A DNA stretch of 64,000 bases, taken from the NCBI GenBank assembly GCA_004026145.2, contig CP034995.1:45001-109000 (forward strand), in the 5' to 3' direction. Origin of the DNA: Takifugu bimaculatus (Eukaryota; Chordata; Actinopteri; Tetraodontiformes; Tetraodontidae). Each line of letters starts with the position of its first letter. Position 1 is the stretch's first letter. The notes beneath the pieces were generated by a model. It searched no databases. It was given only the letters and a program-made list of their open reading frames with translations, and was not told the origin of the DNA. Below are positions 52,600 through 61,500 of the stretch, in pieces. Made by a program: the position numbers and the translations under genes.

Positions 52600-52925
52600 G
52601 TTGAATCATAGCTGGACCTTGTTGTTGGTTGCTCCACACCTCATTATGCGGGTCGTTGAAACCTCCCCTGACACAATGGGGTTCGTTGGAGGCTACCAAC
52701 GAACCCCATTGTGTCAGGTGACAACCAGGTGACTGAAGCTACAAATGTGCTAATGGCTCCTGAAGAGTATAAGTATCTGGAACTCCCTAACAGTCAGATA
52801 GAACTGATGATGACGCTTGGATGAGAGGTGAAACGTCTTCATGGAACTCAAACAGTCCAGTTGCTATGATTCAATTACCAGAATGACCATGACCTGGATG
52901 ACTGGGAACCTTCACACACATGCTT
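52600..52925. mobile_element. Interspersed repeat fragment beside exon 2
   Basis: The stretch GGATGAGAGGTGAAACGTCT (52819-52838) and the GACCTGGATGACTGGGAACC that follows (52889-52908) match, from memory, a dispersed repeat found in many teleost genomes. The upstream part contains a perfect inverted repeat (52667-52718). There is no coding capacity; it may be the end of a retroelement. It ends about 120 bp before the exon 2 splice acceptor. Confidence 0.5.
52667..52718. repeat. Perfect 23-bp inverted repeat, 6-base loop
   Basis: Arms 52667-52689 and 52696-52718 are exact reverse complements; the arms begin CCTGACACAATGGGG and end GTTCGTTGG, and the loop is AGGCTA. In the pre-mRNA this would form a long, stable hairpin about 325 bases before exon 2. 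Its perfection in otherwise diverged repeat sequence suggests recent origin or gene-conversion-like copying of one arm. Confidence 0.9.
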
Positions 52926-53042
52926 ACTCGATTGTAATGCAATTGCAACATGAAGCTAATGTGTTTGTTGTGATATGCAGTATCTTCATGACCATCAGAG
53001 CTTTATATTTATATTATTTATTGATTTCTTTCTCTGTATCAG

Positions 53043-53199
53043 AGGTGGCTCCGTACCTGCGAGGCAGTGGAGCTCGGCAGCAAGTGGTGTTGGAAGGAAA
53101 CAGACTTGTGTTGACCTGCCTGGTTGGAGGCAGCTGGCCCCTGCAGTACCGCTGGACCCTTAACAACAGCAACGTCACAGACTGGACGCCGCAGTACAG
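53043..53199 (+). CDS. sdk1: Sidekick coding exon 2: first half of Ig domain 1
   Basis: The exon completes Glu57 and encodes residues 58-108, ending in phase 2 inside Arg109. The acceptor is a pyrimidine-rich tract ending TATCAG; the donor is CAG|GTTGGT. The protein begins EVAPYLRGSG, then has LEGNRLVLTC, GGSWPL and YRWTLNN. These match the sidekick N-terminal Ig domain, where the family has LEGNRLVLTCxAEGSWPLEFKW. Cys82 is the first Ig cysteine and Trp94 the invariant core tryptophan. Asn97 (NNS) and Asn100 (NVT) are candidate N-glycosylation sites. Leucine after the cysteine (TCL) is SDK1-like; SDK2 has methionine in the sequences I recall. This outermost domain takes part in homophilic recognition between synaptic partners. 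Confidence 0.93.
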
Positions 53200-55133
53200 G
53201 TTGGTTCTCATCCACAGCTGAAGAATCTCTCTGCACCCTTCATTTCCCCTCAGCAGTCGGTCACTCCACTCCTGATCGCCATCTGGAAGGCGCGCCATCT
53301 CAAGTTTGTTATTTGCAGGTTTTCCCTGCTCTACTGGTCCTGACACCTTTGGATTCCATCCAGAGTTTGTTGACGAAGCTGCCACAATGTCAGTCATTAG
53401 GGGCCCTTGAGCCAAAGCGTGACCTATTTGGGAGTCATTTCTTTCGTTCACCATTATCTGAGTTGTCAGGGTCAAGTGAACGGAGGTGTGAAGGGGGTCA
53501 AGCTGCCGACTGCCATTGACTGATCTCATGTACTCTGTAGCCAGCTGATAGTCAATGTGCAGTCAGTTTTATAATGGGTGTTCTCTTTGACACACGGTAA
53601 ACATAAACATATGTGTCTTTTTACTCTCCTTGTTTTCTCTCCTATAAATTGTCTCTTCTATACATGCAGATGTACAGATGAGCCCAGTCCCATGTGGACT
53701 GCTTGTTTGTTCTCTCCATTATTTACTGCAGGTCAGAGCACTTCACACTGTTGTGAGTACGTATATACACAGCATTGTTAAGGTTATGTTTGGCTGATTT
53801 GTCCTCTGGAAGAAAAAAACAGGCAGGATCTCCTCTGCTCCACTGATCTAGCTAGATCCTTTTAATTAATATCACACTTTCATAGGTTAGAAATGCTAAT
53901 ATTGATAATTGTATTGCTAACCTGTTCTGCTCTGAGGACTGACTGTGATGTTTCAGTATGCGGTCCTCCATGTTTTGGATGTGTTTTAATCTTAGGGTTT
54001 TTATTAGGTCTCAGGTCCACGAAGACGCCACATTTGGAGACACCTCTTCTTTCTGTTACACTGACCTCAGAGATGGACTTGTTTTTTTCCCTTGGTCCGG
54101 TTCTGATTTTTACCTTTCCTGTCCATTGTTGCACATTCTTGCACATTGTTGCATGTACTTTGGGACCGGGGTGAAAATTTTGGAAAATAGCAAAATATTC
54201 AGCAACAGGTAAAATGTAAAATACTCTGAAATTCATAGAACAAATGTATGTTCTATGTATATTCTCCTTAAATCTAAATTACTTTTGTTAACATTATTTA
54301 TACAGTTGCATTCCAGTTTCCCCCAATAAATATGCATTTTATCCTAGTAAAAACAGTATTCTATGAGCACAGTTTTCATTGAAAACTTTCATATTACCGT
54401 GCTGACACTGTTTTCCTATAAAAGTAATTGCCATTTATTGTATATTATTTCATTTATAATAAAAGTGAAAGGACATTTCTGACACTAAAATCTGCCACAA
54501 AATGATTTGGTGATGATTCAAATAGAACTGTGTCTGCCTGAGTCTCTGTATAAGTGTGGGTTTGTGTGCTGGCAGCGTCCCCTAACAGCCTGGGAGTTAA
54601 ATACTTGGCTGTCCTGGTATTCATAATGAGCCCCAGAGCGCTGTCCAGTTTTACAGCGTCATAAGTGTGTGTTTGCGTGTTTGTCCAGCATGGCCTCAAC
54701 CTAGATCCAATGCCAAGCTTCCATCAGAGAAGCACAGTCCATTTAAATCCCATTAAGAAACATCACCAATCCCTGGAAAATACAGACCCTCCCTCTCTCT
54801 TTCTCTCTCTCTCTGTTACACACTCCTAATGTATGTGTCTACAGTATTTAGAATATGTTGCAGGTAGGAAGTCAAATCGATGTGAACAACAGTTGTTTGA
54901 AATGCTCTGTGTGATGGTGCACACTGTCCTTTTATTTCCTATTTTATATCTAACATTGTCATTTCAGGACTCTTTTATTCTCTAATGTAATTGCACCCTC
55001 ATATTTCCAGGTGTAATATTCAGCTTTTCCTCACACACTCTGAACAATAGATGTTTAGTTTAAACGGCATGATGGAAGGACAGTGTTTGCTGAGAATTTA
55101 GACATAAAAACACCTTTTTTTGTCTGTTTTCAG
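53200..55133 (+). other. sdk1: Sidekick intron 2 (1,934 bp)
   Basis: Bounded by CAG|GTTGGT and TTTTTTTGTCTGTTTTCAG. Contains no recognisable gene. A triple 10-base near-repeat (ATTGTTGCAC, ATTCTTGCAC, ATTGTTGCAT) lies at 54125-54154, and a short pyrimidine CT repeat at about 54790-54814. The remainder is AT-rich. Confidence 0.85.
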
Positions 55134-55240
55134 GCTTTTTGTGCCGCTGTTGAAGCGGACTGATGCTGGGCTGTATCGCTGCATTGCCAGGAACAGGATG
55201 GGAGCGGTTTTGGACCACAGAACAGAGGTGCAGGTGGCCT
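55134..55240 (+). CDS. sdk1: Sidekick coding exon 3: second half of Ig domain 1
   Basis: Completes Arg109 and encodes residues 110-144, ending in phase 1 inside Phe145. The acceptor TGTCTGTTTTCAG and donor CCT|GTGAGT are both strong. The exon holds the hallmark F-strand motif DAGLYRC, with Cys125 pairing with Cys82 of exon 2, then ARNRMGAVL and TEVQVA. Vertebrate sidekicks read DAGFYRCVVRNRMGALLQR in this place, so the match is close to identical around the cysteine and drifts towards the ends. At 107 bp it is a short exon, and splitting an Ig domain over two exons is normal for this family. Confidence 0.94.
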
Positions 55241-55443
55241 GTGAGTAAACATCATTTTCAACAATGCCTTGAATGACAACTTCTGAGACATTGAAACGCT
55301 CAAATCTTGATTGTATTTATAGACACTAACCGCCAAGGTTGTTTTTAAAAGTGTTACATAAAAAACCTGAACTTTGGTATATTCTTTCTAAGCAAATGTA
55401 ATTTATAAGTCCTCTTCTATTGTGCCTTTTCTTTTCCCTCAAG
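55241..55443 (+). other. sdk1: Sidekick intron 3 (203 bp)
   Basis: A compact intron with a consensus GTGAGT donor and a CTTTTCTTTTCCCTCAAG acceptor. Its small size contrasts with intron 1 and is typical of fish genes. Confidence 0.9.
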
Positions 55444-55591
55444 TTCAAGGGAACTTTTCTGCTGAAGAGCAGAGGAAGACGGTAATGCAGGGCCGAGCAG
55501 CTGTCATCAGCCAGCCAACTCTGGCTTCCTTCCCCCGCCCGCTCGTCACATGGTACAAAGATGGACAGAAAATAATCCCCAACATCCGGAC
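55444..55591 (+). CDS. sdk1: Sidekick coding exon 4: start of Ig domain 2
   Basis: Completes Phe145 and encodes residues 146-193 plus two bases of codon 194 (phase 2). It contains GNFSAEEQRKTVMQGRAAVI, then ASFPRPLVTWYKDGQKIIP. QRKTV-QGRAA and KIIP match SDK1 as I remember it, while ASFPRP is nearer SDK2; this is the main basis for preferring sdk1. Trp181 is the Ig core tryptophan. No cysteine stands at the usual B-strand place, as in sidekick Ig domain 2 generally, so the domain probably lacks the disulfide. Asn148 (NFS) is a glycosylation sequon. The donor must be AC|GTAGGT at 55592: the GT four bases on (55596) would read ACG-TAG, a stop. The gene continues past the window. Confidence 0.92.
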
Positions 55592-58500
55592 GTAGGTACC
55601 ATTTATCTGTCTGTCTCTGCTCCCTAGACTGACCGCAGTGTAGGTAGCACAACACTGCTTTAGATAATTTTATGTAAGTTTTATAATTTTATCATCTTTA
55701 TCCCTCAGCAGAGGATTGTACTAATTAGCAGGATTTCAATAGTTCCTCTTATCTTGGAGAACAATTGTTTGAAACAATAACACTTCGGGGTAGATAACTA
55801 ACCCTTTTTCAAGAGACACCTGTTCGACAGAAGTGGGTCCTTAGCAGGGAAATATTAATAAGATAAAAATCAGTGAATCTATTCTTTTCCACTTGTCTAG
55901 AAGGTGGTACTTAAGTTCAGGGGCGCTGTCATTGATCAGAAGACAACTGGTCCTGCCTTGGTTTACGAGAACACACGTTTGGTACAATGGTGGTTTCACA
56001 GCTAAGGCACTTCCTCGTTAGCCCCCATGTTTCATCTGATCACTCGTAAGTCTATTTAATTTGAACTATTTCCAAAGGTATCATCACAGCTTGTTGAAGA
56101 ACGATATTAGATCCACTAAGGTTTTGTTTTTTGGACTTCAGTCATTTGTGCAGAAAGAACCTGTCTGGACATTCAAGTGTACATGTCCTGACAGTTCACT
56201 CGCTCCTATAATGACTTGAGAGATTCTTGTGGAATAAGCAGTTTGCTCTTTAATCTCCCCTAACATGAAAAGTGACATCCCGGCTCCCATTAAGTTCTCT
56301 CATCAAGTGTGACTTAAGGAAAGTGGAGCGCATCTATGGCTCACGGACGCTGTACGTGGACATTTGAGTTCAGGCCTTGGGCCATGTGGGCGACATGACA
56401 AAGTGTCCTTGATCAAAAACTGAACTCCTAATTGCTCCCAATGCTGCATCTGTAGCGTGCTGACGTGTGTCAGGGATTATCTCTGTTGATGGGCCGTGTG
56501 ATGTGTCTGTGAGGGTGACTTGTGTCATGTAGTTACAGACCCGTACACTTGCATCATGCCGCTCAGGTGGTGTATTTGTTAGGGGTTTTGGAGCATGCTG
56601 GTATTCAGCGGCATTGGCAGCAGGTCTCACTGTGTTCTATTAATGTTAATACAATCTGAACCTGCATTTTGTGATGAAATATTCAGATTTCTCTGCTCCT
56701 TTCATGACAGTGATGAAGATTTATGCATAAAATTTCCTTTGAACCCACATAGAAAAGACTAATTTGCACCTTGTCTCTTCCAGACAAGTTTCTTTCTTTC
56801 TTTCTTTCTTGCTTTCTTGCTTTCTTTCCTTTATTACTATTGTGCTTTGTTGCCTCCACTAGCTCAATGCGTCTCTGTCTATATAGCTCTCTTTACAGTA
56901 ATTATCATGGCACAAGATATACTGCTGCAGAACCCGTAAACTTCTGTCCCTAAATAAACTGCCTAACTGGTTTTGGTGCATAGAGTCGCACACACAGCCG
57001 CAGCTGTCTCTCCAGACCAATCTCAGTCGCATTTACCTGGCTTGACCACCCACAGGTGCACTTGTGTGTATCATAGCGAGTGCACGGCCGTGTGCGTACA
57101 CACTTATGCCGGCCGTTCGGGCTGCCTGCTGAGATGAGGCCAGATGGTGCTTGGCGGTTGGCTGTTTTTTGTGGTGACCGGGCTGATGATATTGTTATGA
57201 AGTTTATTGATCTGACGCGTTGCGCTCCATCCCTTTCGCACTGTCTCCCTGCCTCTCACAGCATCCACAAGTAATGTCTGCGTGCCTGCAGCTAACTTTG
57301 CTTGCATATCTTGTCCCTGCAGTGGGAGATAAATGTAATAAAACTGTTTTGATAATATAGCAATTTGGGGACAAGGCTGCCGCCCAATGACATACTTAAA
57401 ATTGTATCTTTGTAGGAGAACTAGAGGCAAATATTGTGCCGTTTGAGGGAGTTAATTATAGTGAGGTTGATACAGGTGGTCAAATGTCAGGACAGGGCCG
57501 TCTGTGGATGGCCTGTCCTCATGGACCCACCCTGCAGCCCCAGCCATATGCTGCTGATGGGCATCTGGGTTCATATGTTCACATTCAGACTGTGATTCTC
57601 CCAACAGTTGTGAATACTAAGAAAAGCTTTTAAATAAATGATTTTCTTCGTTAGCGGATGTAGTTTGTGTTCCCTTTGCTGAGTATGTGCACATATAGGA
57701 GATATGTAGAAGACCACAAACTAAAGAAAAGGAAGGAATGTGTACAGCTCACGGTAAAAGGTGTTGAGTCGTACTATAACAGCAGTGCTGCTGCAGTGAA
57801 GCAGCCAAAAAGCAATGTTCAAACAGACTATTAATCTGGCAGGACACAAATAAGGGTCCAGAGTTTAAGCTCATCTGAATCCACCGTGTCTACAACTTAA
57901 TCTGTTGAGCCACCATGAGCTTACCTGCTGCTCACCACTTTGTTCTTATTTGTTTGATCATTTCAAACTGTTTTTTTAGGACTGAACACGGTAACTCAGA
58001 ACCATGATCCACTTTTCTGTTACACACACACTGAACACAATGGCAACCAAATGAATTCATCTTTTTGTCTGTGTCAGACCTTTAACAAAACTTGAATTTT
58101 GTTGACTGATAAGTCCTCACAGATGAGCCTCCCTTCAGTGGATGTAATAACATCATCAGGCTTCTTCTTTGCCCTTCCCGTAACCTCTTAAGACCCCAGA
58201 GGATTTGAGCTGTGGAACAACTTATGAACACTGTTTATCTGACTGACTGGAATGGTCATTAGGTTCCGTTTTTTGGAGAAATCATATGTGAAATGATTTT
58301 ATTTCCTATGAAAGCCTTTTTTGTGTAAATAGCTGCTTGCTATTTGAGAGAAGTATAAACAACCTCTTAAAACATTAGATCCGCAGAATGTGATGTTGCT
58401 CTCTGCATTTTTTAAGAAGTCTGTTTGGTTCCTCCTGGTTCAATTTAGGGTCATCGTGTAGATTTTTTAATTTTTATTATCAAAACTAGCTCAGTGGTAA

Positions 58501-61500
58501 AATCAATAAATTCACCAAAGTCTCTTACCAGTATTTTCTAATCCAAAGTGATCCCGAATGACTTGATGCTGCTTTATAGGCGCAGGTCTGTGAACTGGAT
58601 CCAGTTGTAATCATAGTTGAATGACCACAGAGCTGATGTATTAGCCGGGGACTGCATAGAACAGCATAAGACTGAGGCGATGTGCTCTTATTGCTTTGTC
58701 CGAACTGACGCTTTGTTTCATTAGTTTTAACTCACAGAGGATTAAGATCAGACAGAATTTACCACCAGCAAAAATAAAGGAATAATCAAGGGGTGAAACA
58801 TCCCAAAACTCCTGAGTTCAACTGGCAACACAGCATAATGGTGGTGTACACTATGCAATTCAGGGCCCTCTCGGGGTGAAACGTGGCAACATTTTTAAAG
58901 GAATTTGAATCTGAATTTTTGGTCGAGGCTCTAAAACGGTGGTCTTCCGTTGCTCTTTAAGACGGGTTGAGGGACAGCCATTGTCTTGCGACAGGCTGAG
59001 ATAAAAGCGTTTGAAATGTAGGACCACAGTCTCAGAGTATGACAGCTGCTATGACTTACATCTGCTAACCAATCAACAGAAATGGAGCAGAAAGAAGGAG
59101 TAGCATGGATGCTAAATGCTAATAGTTCTTTTCCAGATCCACGGATTCCTCATTGTTATTTGTTTTTGTGCAGTTGAGGATGATGATGGCAATGATGCTG
59201 CACGTCACAGCCAGCGACTCAGTAGAGGTCATCGTTCAGAACATACAAAGAGAACAGCCACATCATCATCCATCAGAAAGTAGAAAAATTTATGGCAGGA
59301 ACCATAAATCTAATATATATTAGTATCTGGTCTGATAAGTATTGATAGCATGTTTCATATCAGCTCATGGTAACAAACCCATGGAAATTAACCTGCCTGA
59401 CCTCAAACTGAACCCAGAACCTTGCTGGTAGGAGGTGACAGTAGGGTTCTGGGTGTGCATCAATGGGTGTGCATCTGTGGGCCTAGATGCTCGTGTCCCT
59501 GTACTTTTCACTTCAAGTTCATTACTGACACATCACATTTGGTTCCAAAGACTAGTTGATACAAAAATTGGGCAAAGTCGCCTCTTTCTGCTGCGGCACG
59601 ATAACACCAGTTTGGCTGTAAAGAATTTAGATGGCTTGTTTAATTTTTAATGTTATCACTGTACTGCATGGGGAGCGTGGGAGCGACACATGTGGTAAAG
59701 GGAAGCAGGGAACAAGGGGTTGCTTTAATTGCATTGCATTTTCTTGTAATATTATTCATTGTCAAGGTGGAGTGGGGTAGAATTGCATTATGAAGACGGC
59801 ACTTTAGGGCCTGCTGCTGGACTATGAATATTCATTGCTTATTTAGCCAAAAGCAATTTGTTGGAGCTTTGTTCAAAACTGTTGATGTATTTTCAGGTCT
59901 GTAGGCTCTAAGTAGACCTGCAAGTATGCCATAGTTTAAAAGCAATACATTTTTTAATACGTTTCATCTTCTTTTCTATCTTGGCTATTTAGCTTTCATA
60001 CCTATTTTTGTTTGTTGCGTTAACAGACCTGTGGTGAATATATCAGGCCAATTTAAAACTCTTCTACATCCTTTTTGCGGAGGCATTTCTAAAGACTGTT
60101 AAGGTAAAAAGACATTTTTTTTAAAACTAGAAAAAATATGCATTAGCTTGAAGGTAGCGTTTAATGGCAGTCTTACTTTTCCTGACACTCTCAAGGCAGA
60201 AAGACTAGCATCAGCAACAGAGGAGCGTGGTGTGTGCGCACGCACGCGCATGTTCATGTATTCGCATGTGTGTTAATGCCTCTGCATCACTTCATAGTAT
60301 TTAATATATCATTTGGGCAATATTAAGATTTACACAGACCCTTCTTTAACATGCACATCACACATTTGTTGTCATATTTCCTTACCTTGTTCTCAGTCTG
60401 CTTTGCTCAATTATAGTTGTGTTCATTAAAGTGGTCATTATGGTGACTATTATCTAATATTTACTTAAAATATACACTAGGTTGGTGTGATTAAGCCATT
60501 GTCTTATTAACATTCTAAAATTCAGACTCAAATGATTGTTATTCCCACATTTTCTGAATGATGGGGGAAAAAAAACACATTTGAATAGTTTGGAATTTGA
60601 ATTTTATTCAGATGCATCTCAGTCTGTGCACTCAAGTTAGGTTTTAAATTGTGTCACTCACAACCTGACATTCAAAAGCTTTCATGACCTGCCCTAACAC
60701 ATCAGAATTATTTTATAAATTCTAAAATTAGCACGATATCTACAGTACCATCCTCAGGTCGCATCAATCCCACGCTCCAGCTGCTTGTTTGACAGTAAAA
60801 CGGCGTGGAACTCTAGTGGAGCTGCGCTCCCCATGATCCTGCTGGGCGTGGAGAAGATGTGTGACTCAAGAGGTTGTTAGGAAGCAGAATGAAATGATAG
60901 AGAGGATAAAGATGCTTTTGCTTTTGAAAACTACCTTCACGGCTCGCAAATGTAGAAAATTAGGCATAAAATTGCCCACTAAGAGTATGTTTCATGTGGC
61001 AAAGGCATTCTATTAGTTATATCGAGGAACTGAATCAAATTAGACTAAAGCGCGTATCTTCATGCCATTATCCCCTTTGTAAAATGTGGTTTTCAGGCAC
61101 GTCTTTTCAGCATTTTGGCATAAAAATGTTCAGATTCACGTTTAAACTAATGTAATGCTTTTACATATGCCATTATCAACTATGTTGTCAGCTTTTCTCT
61201 TGACTTTCACAGTTTGTGTAATACCATATGTAACTGTGTGCATCCATGTGTGGACCTTACATACAAGCATAAAGAAAGCTGTGAAGATAATGTGCTGAAG
61301 TAAACTGATCTGATGAAGAACGCAACTCTGTATAGAGAGATTAGACTGGAAAGGAAGTGTAATCCAATCTATTTTATTTAAAAAGCCCAATTTTAAATAA
61401 ACACCAAGGTTTCCAATGTGCTCTACAGTAAAAGTCAATTATATTTCCCCTGACTACCTAACACATTCCAAACTGTACCCGCAGAGTACATCCAGTCAGA

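Larger units (their letters stand above)
13602..53042 (+). other. sdk1: Sidekick intron 1 (about 39.4 kb)
   Basis: The intron is bounded by CAAG|GTAAGA at 13602 and a TTTCTTTCTCTGTATCAG acceptor ending at 53042. No nested gene is supported on either strand; the longest open frames (for example 27061-27570) show no domain, splice context or codon signal that I can recognise. The contents I can name are microsatellites, one CCTAACC-rich repeat, one pogo-like transposon, a G-rich quadruplex candidate and a repeat with a hairpin just upstream of exon 2. The rest is ordinary AT-rich intronic DNA. A very long first intron is usual for sidekick genes, which are large in vertebrates, and such introns often hold enhancers. 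Confidence 0.75.

Noticed and set aside
52805..52834. CTGATGA ... GAAAC, resembling a hammerhead ribozyme core
   Set aside because: The bases between the two boxes do not pair to form stem II, and no stem III or cleavage site fits. Only a simple stem (ATGATGACG with CGTCTTCAT, one mismatch) is possible.
53014..53529. 171-codon open frame antisense to sidekick exon 2
   Set aside because: It is the antisense shadow of a real exon with matching Ig-domain protein on the + strand, and runs on into intron 2.
55596..55597. The better-looking donor four bases after the exon 4 boundary
   Set aside because: Using it as the main donor would put an in-frame TAG at the end of the exon; kept only as an alternative-splicing finding.
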